From: Bordetella parapertussis
GTDB taxonomy: Bacteria; Pseudomonadota; Gammaproteobacteria; Burkholderiales; Burkholderiaceae_A
Length of the DNA stretch: 64,000 bases
Direction of reading: 5' to 3'
NCBI GenBank assembly: GCA_945877235.1
Contig: CAMCRF010000001.1
Coordinates: 124,001 to 188,000, forward strand
Part shown: positions 30,825 through 39,495 of the stretch, piece by piece
Position numbering within the stretch: the first letter of the stretch is position 1
Layout of the letters: the number at the start of each line of letters is the position of its first letter
Program-made: the position numbers and the translations under genes
The notes under the pieces: model-generated
What the model was told of the DNA's origin: nothing
Database searches by the model: none
What the model saw: the letters and a program-made list of their open reading frames with translations, nothing else

Positions 30825-33161
30825 ATGTCCACTCTGTTGCTCCGCAGTTCTCTTCCGCTGGCCATTGCAGCGTTGTTCTCCGCCCCTGCTGCGCAGTCTC
30901 AAGTTCAGCTTCCTGCGCCCAGCGTAGCCGCACCGCCGGTCACCGCTCCCGACAGCGTGACTTTGCGGGATGTGCGTGTCGAGGGTCTCTCCCGAATTGA
31001 ACCCGGAACGGTGTTCTCTTATTTGCCCGTCAAAGTCGGCGATCGCGTCAGTCAAGAGAGCATTGCCGCTGCGGTCAGAGCACTCTTTGCCACGGGCTTC
31101 TTTAAAGATGTCCAGGTCGCCCTTGAGGGTCAGGTGCTGGTGGTCATTGTCGAAGAACGCCCAGCGATTGGTGCACTCGAGGTCACTGGGGCCAAGGAGT
31201 TCGAGGCAGATACCCTCAAGAAGGCACTCGGAGACTCGGGCATTGCCGAGGCAAGAATCTTCGACCGGGCGGTGCTGGAGCGCGCCGAGCAAGAAATCAA
31301 GCGTCAGTATTTGGGCCGCGGAAAATACGATGTCCAGGTTCAGACTACCGTCACGCCCCTCGAGCGTAACCGGGTGGCACTGTCTATTGCCATCGATGAG
31401 GGCGAGGACGCGCGCATTCGCGAAATCCGCATCGTAGGGGCCAAACGGTTCTCTCAGAGTGCACTGCTCAAGGAGTTTCAACTCTCGCCTTCCAATTGGA
31501 TCAGCTGGTACACCAAAGCCGATCAGTACTCGCGCCAAAAGCTCTCGGCAGACCTTGAGGCACTCCGAGCCTTTTACCTAAACCGTGGCTATCTGGAATT
31601 TAATATTGATTCGAGCCTGGTCTCACTCTCCCCAGATCGCAAGGAGGTCACCATTACCCTCGTGGTCCAAGAGGGTGACCCCTATCGCTTGGGAGAGGTC
31701 TCGCTCACGGGCGACATGCTGGGTCAGGACCAGACCTTCAAAGACATGGTCAAGCTCAAGAAGGGCGACCTGTATGTGAATGAGCAGATGCTCGACCTTA
31801 CCAAGCGCATGACAGACCGATTGGGCGATCTTGGCTATGCCTTTGCCAACGTTACGCCAGTTCCTCAGCTCAATCGAGAGGCCAAGACCGCGGACTTCAT
31901 GCTGCAAGTGGACCCGGGGCGTCGGGTGTATGTCCGTCGCATCAATATCTCTGGAAATGCAAAGACACGTGACGAGGTTATCCGTCGTGAGATGCGCCAG
32001 ATGGAGTCCTCCTGGTATGACGGCGAGCGTCTGAAAAATTCCCGGAACCGAATCGACCGGCTCGGTTACTTTAAGAATGTTGAGCTCGACACCGAGCAAG
32101 TCGCAGGGGCGGGTGATCAGGTTGACGTCAACGTGAAGGTTGAGGAGCTCCCCCTGGGCAGCTTCACCTTCGGAGCAGGCTTTTCGAGCACCGAAAAACT
32201 CGTCTTTTCTGGGTCGTTCAGTCAGCAGAACTTTCTGGGCTCGGGAACCAGCCTCAGCTTGGAGGTGAACACCAGCCGGGTCAGCCGAGTCTTTTCTGTG
32301 AGCTATGGCGATCCCTATTACACCGACGAAGGGGTCTCGCGCGCCATTGATCTCTACACCCGTACCTTCAACGCAGATGAGCTCACCGCGCTGGCAGACT
32401 ACAAACTCCAATCTACTGGCTTTGGGGTGCGCTTTGGTGTTCCGTACACAGAGGATGATCGGGTCTTCTTCGGCGCGGTCGCCGAAAATACAAAGGTAGA
32501 AGGCCAGCTATCGGCAAACTGGAGCTCGTTCATTGAAGCTTATGGAAACGACGCCAATACGGTCTCGTTGACTGCAGGATGGTCTCGCGACACGCGTGAC
32601 TCGGGGCTTGCCCCAACGAAGGGCCACTATCAGTATGCAAACCTTGAGCTTGCAACGCCATTGGGTGACCTGGAGTACGTCAAAGGTAGCTATGGACTGC
32701 AGTGGTTCCTGCCGGTAACCAAAACCATTACCTACGCCACCAACCTCGAGACCTCGTTTGGCTTTGGGCTTGAGGGGCAGAAGTATCCAGTTATTAAGAA
32801 CTTCTACGCGGGCGGCATTGGCTCGGTGCGTGCGTTTCAGTCGAGTGGCATTGGTCCCCGTGACGAGCTCGGAAGCGCGGTCGGCGGCAACAGGCGATTT
32901 ACGCTCAACAACGAGCTGCTCTCGCCCTTGCCAGGCATGTCGAACGACAAGTCCATTCGGGTGTTTGCTTACCTCGATTTAGGGAGTGTGTGGGGTGAGG
33001 ACGACAAGATGGCCTTCGATGACATTCGCGCCTCTGCGGGTTTGGGACTGACTTGGCGCTCACCTGTTGGCCCCCTTAAACTGAGTTTCGGTACTCCGCT
33101 CAAGAAGAAGCCAACCGACTCGACCCAGCGCTTCCAGTTCCAAATTACCAACGGCTTCTAA
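30825..33161 (+). CDS. bamA: Outer membrane protein assembly factor BamA
   Basis: BamA is the essential Omp85 insertase that folds beta-barrels into the outer membrane. The 778-residue precursor has a signal peptide (about 1-24, ending near APAAQSQ), five POTRA domains (about 45-430, first VTLRDVRVEGLSRIEPGTVF), and a 16-strand barrel ending in the beta-signal FQFQITNGF with the terminal Phe. VRAFQSSGIGPRD is the conserved VRGF-type lid-lock segment of loop 6, here with Ala in place of Gly. I start at the ATG at 30825 after rseP; earlier starts lie inside rseP. Confidence 0.97.
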   Translation: MSTLLLRSSLPLAIAALFSAPAAQSQVQLPAPSVAAPPVTAPDSVTLRDVRVEGLSRIEPGTVFSYLPVKVGDRVSQESIAAAVRALFATGFFKDVQVALEGQVLVVIVEERPAIGALEVTGAKEFEADTLKKALGDSGIAEARIFDRAVLERAEQEIKRQYLGRGKYDVQVQTTVTPLERNRVALSIAIDEGEDARIREIRIVGAKRFSQSALLKEFQLSPSNWISWYTKADQYSRQKLSADLEALRAFYLNRGYLEFNIDSSLVSLSPDRKEVTITLVVQEGDPYRLGEVSLTGDMLGQDQTFKDMVKLKKGDLYVNEQMLDLTKRMTDRLGDLGYAFANVTPVPQLNREAKTADFMLQVDPGRRVYVRRINISGNAKTRDEVIRREMRQMESSWYDGERLKNSRNRIDRLGYFKNVELDTEQVAGAGDQVDVNVKVEELPLGSFTFGAGFSSTEKLVFSGSFSQQNFLGSGTSLSLEVNTSRVSRVFSVSYGDPYYTDEGVSRAIDLYTRTFNADELTALADYKLQSTGFGVRFGVPYTEDDRVFFGAVAENTKVEGQLSANWSSFIEAYGNDANTVSLTAGWSRDTRDSGLAPTKGHYQYANLELATPLGDLEYVKGSYGLQWFLPVTKTITYATNLETSFGFGLEGQKYPVIKNFYAGGIGSVRAFQSSGIGPRDELGSAVGGNRRFTLNNELLSPLPGMSNDKSIRVFAYLDLGSVWGEDDKMAFDDIRASAGLGLTWRSPVGPLKLSFGTPLKKKPTDSTQRFQFQITNGF

Positions 33162-33222
33162 GGGCGATCAAAGCGCCTGTGAGACACTATTTCTGACTGC
33201 TTAATTCAAGGACTCTCGCACC

Positions 33223-33747
33223 ATGACTCGTTTTCTTCCCCTGCGCTCGCTGTTCGTCGCTGCGTCGACTGGCCTTGTGCTGGCTGCTATGCCGGCAACA
33301 GCCGCTGATGCAAAAGTTGGTTTTGTTAGCACCGATAGAGTCCTTCGCGATTCAGCCCCTGCGAAGGCTGCGCAGAAGAAGCTTGAGACCGAGTTTGCCT
33401 CGAAAGAGAAAGAGCTTCAGGAGCTCGTCGCGCGGTTGCGTGGATTGTCTGAGAAGCTCGAGCGCGACGCCCCCACGATGGCCGAGTCCGAGCGTGCGAA
33501 GCGTCAGCGCGAGATCGCCGATATGGAACGCGACCTGCAGCGCCGGCAGCGGGAGTTTCGTGAGGACCTCAACCAGCGTCGCAACGAGGAACTCGCAGCG
33601 GTTGTTGAGCGGGCCAATAAGGCCATTCGTCAGATAGCCGAGGCTGAGAAGTACGACGTTATTTTTCAAGAGGCCGTTTTCGCATCACCCCGCATTGACA
33701 TCACAGACAAAGTGATTCGTGCCTTGAATGGGCCAGCAGCCAAGTAA
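33223..33747 (+). CDS. skp: Periplasmic chaperone Skp/OmpH
   Basis: Skp is a trimeric jellyfish-shaped chaperone that holds unfolded outer-membrane proteins for the Bam complex. The 174-residue precursor has a signal peptide of about 28 residues ([13 protein letters not shown]), the [14 protein letters not shown] first strand, and a long charged helical hairpin (about 50-150), then the [15 protein letters not shown] closing strands. AAGGAC lies ten bases before the ATG. It is 61 bases downstream of bamA and its last 20 bases overlap lpxD, as skp-lpxD are coupled in many proteobacteria. Confidence 0.94.
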   Translation: MTRFLPLRSLFVAASTGLVLAAMPATAADAKVGFVSTDRVLRDSAPAKAAQKKLETEFASKEKELQELVARLRGLSEKLERDAPTMAESERAKRQREIADMERDLQRRQREFREDLNQRRNEELAAVVERANKAIRQIAEAEKYDVIFQEAVFASPRIDITDKVIRALNGPAAK

Positions 33748-34741
33748 CCTCCTCCTCTCTGACGTGGCCCAGCAGTTCGGGGCCCGTTTCGAGGGTGCAG
33801 CAGAGTTTGCATTGCGTCGGTTCGCTCCACTGAGCTCCGCCCAGGCCACTGACGTCTCTTTCGTCGCGCACGAGCGCTACCTCCCCGATCTGAAGGCATC
33901 CGGTGCTGGCGCAGTGGTCGTGAGGCCCGAGCATGCTTTGCTGGCTGCGCGATTCTCAGCGCGTGTCCTGACAGAGAACCCCTATCTGTTTTTTGCTCAG
34001 GCGGCGGGTGCCTTGGCTCGCCACCAACGTGGCGGTGCTGGAGTAGCCACCTGTATCCACCCGAGTGCAGCCATCGATTCCACGGCAAAGATCGGTGAGT
34101 CTGTTCGCATTGGGCCTGGCGCTGTGATTGAGGCAGATGTTGTCATTGGTGCTGGAGTGGATCTTGGTCCTCATGTGGTGGTGGGCGAGGGCGCGCGTAT
34201 TGGCGAAGACAGTCAGCTTGGGGCGCGTGTCACGGTGTGTGCTGGCGTCATCATTGGTGAGCGGGCTGTCATTCATCCGGGTGCCGTTTTGGGTTCAGAT
34301 GGTTTTGGGTTTGCGCCAACGCCCGAGCGCCACTGGGTGAAGATTCCTCAGACTGGAGGGCTGATCATTGGCAATGATGTTGAGATTGGCGCGAATACCA
34401 CCATCGACCGCGGTGCGCTGAGCGACACCCGCATTGGGCATGGCGTCAAACTCGACAATCAGATTCAGATTGCACACAACGTCATCATTGGTGATCACAC
34501 CGCGATTGCGGCGTGCGTGGGCATTGCAGGCAGTGCCCGCATTGGTGCCTTCTGTCAGATCGGCGGTGCTGCCGGCGTGCTTGGGCACCTCGAGGTTGCT
34601 GACGGTACCGTCATTGGCCCGATGAGTCTGGTTATGTCTTCCATTACAGAACCCGGCAAGTACGTGGGCTTTTACCCCTTGCAGCCGGAAAAAGAATGGC
34701 AACGCAGCGCTGCGCGTGTGCGACGCCTGTCAAAATCCTAG
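33728..34741 (+). CDS. lpxD: UDP-3-O-acyl-glucosamine N-acyltransferase LpxD
   Basis: LpxD adds the N-linked hydroxyacyl chain at the third step of lipid A synthesis. The 337-residue protein has the N-terminal uridine-binding domain (about 1-100) and a left-handed beta-helix of hexapeptide repeats ([20 protein letters not shown]) followed by a C-terminal helix. The catalytic His is in the [21 protein letters not shown] region. The start at 33728 overlaps skp by 20 bases. It precedes fabZ-lpxA-lpxB, which supply and complete the next lipid A steps. Confidence 0.96.
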   Translation: MGQQPSNLLLSDVAQQFGARFEGAAEFALRRFAPLSSAQATDVSFVAHERYLPDLKASGAGAVVVRPEHALLAARFSARVLTENPYLFFAQAAGALARHQRGGAGVATCIHPSAAIDSTAKIGESVRIGPGAVIEADVVIGAGVDLGPHVVVGEGARIGEDSQLGARVTVCAGVIIGERAVIHPGAVLGSDGFGFAPTPERHWVKIPQTGGLIIGNDVEIGANTTIDRGALSDTRIGHGVKLDNQIQIAHNVIIGDHTAIAACVGIAGSARIGAFCQIGGAAGVLGHLEVADGTVIGPMSLVMSSITEPGKYVGFYPLQPEKEWQRSAARVRRLSKS

Positions 34742-34766
34742 TCTCTTGAACGATGAATCACACACT

Positions 34767-35234
34767 ATGACTGCACCGACACCCGCGCTCGATATTCAAG
34801 CCATCATGGACACGCTTCCCCACCGTTACCCATTCCTGCTGGTGGATCGGGTGCTGGAAGTCGTGCCAGGGGAGCGCCTGCTGGCCCAAAAGAACGTGAG
34901 CATCAATGAGCCCTTCTTTACTGGCCACTTTCCGAACTACTCCGTCATGCCCGGGGTATTGATTATTGAGGCCTTGGCACAGGCCGCGGGCATTCTCTCT
35001 TTCAAGACCATTCAGAGCCAGGCGCAAGAGGGTCAGATCTACTTCTTCGCAGGTATCGATAACTGTCGGTTCAAGCGGCCGGTGGTTCCTGGCGATGTGC
35101 TCATGCTGGACGTGAGCATCGAGCGCCATGCACGAGGAATTTGGAAATATAAGACGAAGGCTTTGGTGGACGGACAGCTCGCTGCAGAAGCGGACCTGAT
35201 GTGTGCTTTGCGTGAGGTTCCCAAGAGTGCCTAA
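34767..35234 (+). CDS. fabZ: (3R)-hydroxyacyl-ACP dehydratase FabZ
   Basis: FabZ dehydrates 3-hydroxyacyl-ACP in fatty acid synthesis and competes with LpxA for hydroxyacyl-ACP. The 155-residue hot-dog protein has [12 protein letters not shown] near the N-terminus and the catalytic His54 in [13 protein letters not shown] and Glu68 in LIIEAL. I use the ATG at 34767, giving the usual length; there is no clear ribosome binding site, and the frame is open further upstream into the lpxD end, so the start is the least certain part. The last eight bases overlap lpxA. Confidence 0.95.
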   Translation: MTAPTPALDIQAIMDTLPHRYPFLLVDRVLEVVPGERLLAQKNVSINEPFFTGHFPNYSVMPGVLIIEALAQAAGILSFKTIQSQAQEGQIYFFAGIDNCRFKRPVVPGDVLMLDVSIERHARGIWKYKTKALVDGQLAAEADLMCALREVPKSA

Positions 35235-36003
35235 GATTCATCCCTCGGCCATCGTCGATGGCTCTGCGCTGATTCACGAGGGTGTCGATATTGGGCCGTT
35301 TGCCATCGTTGGGCCTCATGTTGAATTGGGTGAAGGTTGCAGCGTGCATGCCTACGCCCAGATACTCGGCCACACCCAAATGGGCCGGGACAATGTTGTT
35401 CATTCGCATTGCGTCATCGGTGGGGCCCCCCAGGACAAAAAGTTTCAAGGCGAGCCGACTCGTCTTGTCATTGGCGATCGCAACACCTTTCGCGAATGCT
35501 GCACGGTCAACTTGGGTACGGTCCAGGATTCTGGCGTCACGGAGATTGGCAACGACAACTGGATCATGGCCTATGTGCACATTGCACATGACTGCCGCGT
35601 GGGCTCGCACACCATCATGGCCAATGCAGTTCAATTGGCAGGACATGTCCATGTGGGTGATTGGGCCATCCTTGGCGGTATTACGGGAGTGCATCAGTTT
35701 GTTCGTGTGGGGGCGCATGCCATGACGGGAGCAGGGACCACGCTTATTCAAGACCTCCCTCCCTATGTCATGGCCACGGGTAATCCTGCTAGCCCCCATG
35801 GCATCAACGTCGAGGGCCTCAAGCGCAGAGGATTCTCCGATGAGGACATCCAAGCCCTGCGCAGAGCGTACAAACAGGTCTATAAGTCTGGAAGCACGCT
35901 TGCGGAGGCGCTCTCGGCCCTCGCCCCAGAGGCGCAAGCGCGCCCATCCGTAGCCTTGTTGCATCAATTTCTCTCGCAGCCCGGGCGCGGGATTATTCGT
36001 TGA
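35227..36003 (+). CDS. lpxA: UDP-N-acetylglucosamine acyltransferase LpxA
   Basis: LpxA performs the first acylation in lipid A synthesis. The 258-residue protein (E. coli 262) is a left-handed beta-helix ([35 protein letters not shown]) with the catalytic His in [11 protein letters not shown] and a helical C-terminal domain. The likely start is the GTG at 35227, with GAGG nine bases upstream; it overlaps the fabZ stop by eight bases. An ATG eight codons further upstream (35203) would add residues unlike the family. Confidence 0.95.
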   Translation: MPKIHPSAIVDGSALIHEGVDIGPFAIVGPHVELGEGCSVHAYAQILGHTQMGRDNVVHSHCVIGGAPQDKKFQGEPTRLVIGDRNTFRECCTVNLGTVQDSGVTEIGNDNWIMAYVHIAHDCRVGSHTIMANAVQLAGHVHVGDWAILGGITGVHQFVRVGAHAMTGAGTTLIQDLPPYVMATGNPASPHGINVEGLKRRGFSDEDIQALRRAYKQVYKSGSTLAEALSALAPEAQARPSVALLHQFLSQPGRGIIR

Positions 36004-36007
36004 GCGT

Positions 36008-37165
36008 GTGAAGCGACTTGGACTTGTCACGGGAGAGGCCTCAGGCGATTTGATTGTGCGCGATGCCTTGGTGGCGTTGCGCGCTCACATGCCGGATCTG
36101 GCGCTCGAGGGGGTTGGTGGCCCGCAGCTCGCTGCGCTTGGCATGGACTGTTGGGCGCGCTCAGAGCAATTGGCCGTTAGGGGCTATGTTGAGGTTCTAC
36201 AACGCCTTCCTGCTCTTTTAAGACTGCGCAAAGCGCTCACGCAACGTTGGGTATCTCAGCCCCCTCATCTTTTTTTGGGGGTGGATGCGCCTGACTTTAA
36301 TTTGGCGCTCGAAGCTCGGCTGCGCGTGCGGGGTATTCCCACTGCTCATCTGGTGAGTCCGAGCATCTGGGCATGGCGGCCTGAGCGCCTCGCTGCCATT
36401 GCCGCCGCTGTGGACCACATGCTCTGCCTCTTCCCTCATGAGCCTGCGCTCTACGCTCCAACCCGGGTGAGGGCGCATTACGTTGGCCACCCTCTGGCCG
36501 ATCTGGTGCCGTGCTCACTCAATCCCCTTTCCGCGCGGCATCAACTTGGTCTTCCCGAAAGTGATGTACGTCCTGTGCTGGTGCTCATGCCTGGGTCACG
36601 CCAGGCTGAGCTCTGCCGTCTGGGGCCTATCTTTTTTCAGACTGCGTTGCGGTTTTCGCGCTCACACCAGATTCTGCTTCCGGTGCCCTCGCAGGCGGCG
36701 CGTCTCCAGCTCGAGGGCCTACCCGGGTATGCAGCGCTGCGCGATTTAGGCATGCGGATCGTCGGACCCCTGAGTCCCGATCCGGCTCGTCCAGCGTCTC
36801 ATCTAGCGCTAGAGGCGGCCGATCTTGCGCTGATCGCCAGCGGCACGGCCACGCTAGAGGCTGCTCTCTATCAGGTGCCGCAGGTTGTGGCTTATCAAGT
36901 GCCCTGGCTCACCGAGCGACTCATGCGTCGCAAAGCGATTGTGTCTCGTGTCAGTCTGCCCAACCTGCTGCTCAAGCAGGATTGGGTTCCCGAGCTGCTG
37001 CAGCAGTCCTGCGAGCCCAATGCGCTCGAGCAGGCGCTCAGGGCCTGGGAGGAAGATCCCGTGCGCAGACGCGACTATCGAGAGGTCACCCTGGGGCTGC
37101 TCGATCAGTTACGCCGCAATGCGGCACAACAGGTTGCCCTGGTGCTTCAGGAGTGCCTGACATGA
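36008..37165 (+). CDS. lpxB: Lipid-A-disaccharide synthase LpxB
   Basis: LpxB joins UDP-diacylglucosamine and lipid X to form the lipid A disaccharide, at the inner membrane. The 385-residue GT-B glycosyltransferase opens with a GTG codon (36008): LGLVTGEASGDLI, then EGVGGPQLAALGMDCWA. It has GVDAPDFNLAL, SPSIWAWRPERL and the C-terminal IASGTATLEAALYQVPQVVAYQV. It starts four bases after lpxA and overlaps rnhB by the four bases ATGA. Confidence 0.96.
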   Translation: MKRLGLVTGEASGDLIVRDALVALRAHMPDLALEGVGGPQLAALGMDCWARSEQLAVRGYVEVLQRLPALLRLRKALTQRWVSQPPHLFLGVDAPDFNLALEARLRVRGIPTAHLVSPSIWAWRPERLAAIAAAVDHMLCLFPHEPALYAPTRVRAHYVGHPLADLVPCSLNPLSARHQLGLPESDVRPVLVLMPGSRQAELCRLGPIFFQTALRFSRSHQILLPVPSQAARLQLEGLPGYAALRDLGMRIVGPLSPDPARPASHLALEAADLALIASGTATLEAALYQVPQVVAYQVPWLTERLMRRKAIVSRVSLPNLLLKQDWVPELLQQSCEPNALEQALRAWEEDPVRRRDYREVTLGLLDQLRRNAAQQVALVLQECLT

Positions 37166-37737
37166 TTGGGGTGGACGAAGCAGGGCGTGGTCCACTCGCA
37201 GGGCCTGTCTGCGCTGCCGCAGTGGCGCTACCCATGGGTGCATCTGCCTGGGGTCTGGCAGACTCCAAGCAGCTCAGTGCGAGGCGTCGTGAGTTGCTGG
37301 CCTTGCGCATTCAGGCGGAAGCCCGCGCCTGGGGCATAGGCTGGGCCAGCGTCGATGAGATCGATACCCACAACATTCTGCAAGCGACGCTCCTTGCCAT
37401 GCATCGCGCGGTGACGGCCTGTGTCGATCGGCTGGGAGCGATCGAGCAGGTGCGAGTCGATGGTTCTATTCACCCTGCGAGGCATTTGAGGTCACTCGAC
37501 TGGCCGTGGCCGACCGACACCCTGGTGGGCGGCGATGCACTCTGTGCAGAGATCTCCGCGGCCTCCATTCTGGCCAAGACCGCGCGTGACCAGGAGATGC
37601 GGAGGCTAGACCAGCTGCACCCAGGCTATGGCTTTGCCCAGCACGCAGGCTACCCGACTGCGGCGCATCGACAAGCCATCAAGACGCTGGGTCCTAGCCC
37701 TGTGCATCGCGTGAGTTTTCAACTTTTAAAAACATAA
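37162..37737 (+). CDS. rnhB: Ribonuclease HII
   Basis: RNase HII removes RNA from RNA/DNA hybrids and single ribonucleotides from DNA. The 191-residue protein opens IGVDEAGRGPLAGPVCAAAV, with the catalytic Asp-Glu pair of the DEXXRG motif, then ADSKQLSARRRE and the later acidic residues in VDGS and SILAKTARDQEM. The ATG at 37162 overlaps the lpxB stop (ATGA), an arrangement shared with E. coli lpxB-rnhB. Confidence 0.96.
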   Translation: MIGVDEAGRGPLAGPVCAAAVALPMGASAWGLADSKQLSARRRELLALRIQAEARAWGIGWASVDEIDTHNILQATLLAMHRAVTACVDRLGAIEQVRVDGSIHPARHLRSLDWPWPTDTLVGGDALCAEISAASILAKTARDQEMRRLDQLHPGYGFAQHAGYPTAAHRQAIKTLGPSPVHRVSFQLLKT

Positions 37738-37748
37738 GGCTTGGCTGA

Positions 37749-38636
37749 ATGGAGCTGATTGAATCCGAACAGAATCCGCGGTTTCAGCACTGGCGCCGAG
37801 TGAGCGAGTCTGCGCGGGTCCGCCGTGAGACCGGAGCGATCTGGCTCGAGGGCACACGGTTGGTGATGGAGGGGGTTCAGTGCGCACAGCGTGGTGAGAC
37901 CGATGCGGCTCAGATGTGCCTCATTGTCGAGAGCGAGGCTGCCCAGCGCGTTGAGTTGCGTGCGCTGGTGGAGCAGGCTTTGGCCTGTGGTGTGCCAGGC
38001 GTAGTCATTCCGCCTCGCCTCTGGTCGCGTCTCTCGCAGGTTGAGCAGCCTCAGGGCGTAGGTCTGATCATGCCCAAGCCAGAACCCCGTCTAAGCCTTG
38101 CGCATGCGCTAAGGCAGAGCGGGCCATGGCAGGACTGGATCGTGCTCGATGGTCTACAAGATCCAGGCAATGTGGGCAATATGCTTCGGACCGCCGTTGC
38201 AGCAGGGCTTGAGGGCGCGGTGCTCATCAAAGGCACAGCAGAGGCGTACTCTCCGAAGGCGCTGCGAGCGGGGATGGGCGCACAGTTCTTGCTGCCGATT
38301 TTTGAGGGAGTGACGCGCGAAACGTGGGGTTCAGAGGTGGCATTGCAGGTGGGCGTACCTGGGGTCAGAACGGTTCTGACGTTAGCGCCACATGTGCCGG
38401 GCACGCGCACGCTATGGGCATGTGCAGCGCTTGGCGAGCCTCAGAGTGTGGCTTGGGTCATGGGACAGGAGGGCGCAGGGCTCGATACTCAATGGACAGA
38501 AAACCAAAACTGCATACGGGTCTCCATTCCTCAGTCGGCTGCGCTCGAGTCGCTGAACGTGACAGTAGCCGCAGGAATCTGCCTATTCGAACGCGCTCGG
38601 CTTCGGTCCCTCGCTATCGGCCAAGCGCCAGGCTAG
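37749..38636 (+). CDS. TrmH/SpoU-family RNA 2'-O-methyltransferase
   Basis: A 295-residue SPOUT-fold methyltransferase. It has an N-terminal substrate-binding domain of the SpoU_sub_bind type (NPRFQHWRRVSESARVRRETG) and the knotted catalytic domain with the three family motifs: LDGLQDPGNVGNMLRTAVAAG, VMGQEGAGLD and IPQSAALESLNVTVAAGI. It probably methylates a ribose 2'-OH in rRNA or tRNA; which nucleotide cannot be read. It resembles RlmB relatives that follow rnhB in Burkholderiales. The 3' end overlaps the convergent ppsR by 23 bases. Confidence 0.88.
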   Translation: MELIESEQNPRFQHWRRVSESARVRRETGAIWLEGTRLVMEGVQCAQRGETDAAQMCLIVESEAAQRVELRALVEQALACGVPGVVIPPRLWSRLSQVEQPQGVGLIMPKPEPRLSLAHALRQSGPWQDWIVLDGLQDPGNVGNMLRTAVAAGLEGAVLIKGTAEAYSPKALRAGMGAQFLLPIFEGVTRETWGSEVALQVGVPGVRTVLTLAPHVPGTRTLWACAALGEPQSVAWVMGQEGAGLDTQWTENQNCIRVSIPQSAALESLNVTVAAGICLFERARLRSLAIGQAPG

Positions 38637-39444
38637 AGAGGATCGTCGTGGCAATTTCCTCAATGGACTTGGTCGTGGTCGAGAGCCAAGGTATGCCATC
38701 TCGCTTCATCATGCGTTCAGCCGCATCGACCTCATAGCGGCAGTTTTCAAGGGCAGCATACTTTGAGCCTGGTCGGCGCTCATTGCGAATATCAGAGAGC
38801 CGCATGGGATCAATCGTGAGGCCAAAGCACTTGCGCAGATACGGCGTAATCGCAGCGGGCAGGGCGTTTCGTTCAAAATCATCGGGTATGAGCGGGTAGT
38901 TCGCCACCTTAATGCCGTATTGCATCGAGAGGTAGAGGCTCGTGGGCGTCTTGCCACTGCGAGAGACCCCCAGCAGGATCACTTCGGCCTGATCCAGGTT
39001 TCGCGACGACTGACCATCGTCGTGGGCGAGCGAAAAATTGATGGCCTCGATACGGTTCTTGTAGGCATCGGAGTCGGTCGCATGATGAAAGCGGCCAATC
39101 GTATGGCTCGATTTGACGCCAAGCTCTGCTTCGAGTGGGACGACAAAGGTTTGAAAGAGATCAAGGTGCAATGCCTCGGCCTGCTTAATACGTTCAGAAA
39201 TGGCCGGATTGACCAAGGTAGAGAAGACGATGGGCTTGCGGCCATCCTCTTCACCTTGCTGGGCAATCACCAATGACGCTTGGTCCGCTTTGTCGATGGA
39301 ATCAATAAAGGGAAGCCGTCGGAGCTTGAATTTGAGCTGGTCGAACTGCGCCAGAATGGAGGACGCAAGGGTCTCGGCGGTAATTCCCGTGCCGTCCGAT
39401 ACGAAGAAGGCTGTCCGTCCCGCTGCCTGAACCTGCTGGGTCAT
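38614..39444 (-). CDS. ppsR: PEP synthase regulatory protein (bifunctional kinase/pyrophosphorylase, DUF299)
   Basis: This protein inactivates PEP synthase by ADP-dependent phosphorylation of a threonine and reactivates it by phosphate-dependent removal. The 276-residue product has the family opening FFVSDGTGITAETLASSI and the P-loop GVSRSGKTPTSLYL near residues 158-170. Its target gene ppsA lies head-to-head across 48 bp. AGGGGGA eight bases before the ATG is its ribosome binding site, and mirrors the one of ppsA. It overlaps the methyltransferase gene by 23 bases at the 3' end. Confidence 0.95.
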   Translation of the reverse strand: MTQQVQAAGRTAFFVSDGTGITAETLASSILAQFDQLKFKLRRLPFIDSIDKADQASLVIAQQGEEDGRKPIVFSTLVNPAISERIKQAEALHLDLFQTFVVPLEAELGVKSSHTIGRFHHATDSDAYKNRIEAINFSLAHDDGQSSRNLDQAEVILLGVSRSGKTPTSLYLSMQYGIKVANYPLIPDDFERNALPAAITPYLRKCFGLTIDPMRLSDIRNERRPGSKYAALENCRYEVDAAERMMKRDGIPWLSTTTKSIEEIATTILSSLALGR

Positions 39445-39495
39445 TTAAAATCCCCCTAACCGACATATTTTTTACATCTTAGGGGAGTTTTTATG
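39442..39495. repeat. Inverted repeat spanning the ppsR and ppsA ribosome binding sites and start codons
   Basis: Read outward, the ppsR leader is TTAGGGGGATTTTAAATG (minus strand, 39459 to 39442) and the ppsA leader TTAGGGGAGTTTTTATG (39479-39495). The perfect core is CCCCTAA (39453-39459) against TTAGGGG (39479-39485) around an AT-rich 19-base centre that could hold both -10 boxes. The symmetry could be an operator, an RNA stem hiding a binding site, or a consequence of two strong binding sites. Confidence 0.6.

Noticed and set aside
33169..33196. Possible sigma-E promoter before skp (TCTGA at 33192-33196)
   Set aside because: The -10-like TCTGA is present, but nothing close to GGAACTT lies at the required distance.
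35101..36030. Minus-strand frame opposite lpxA (about 310 codons)
   Set aside because: The hexapeptide periodicity of lpxA produces an open antisense frame; no start signal or family similarity.
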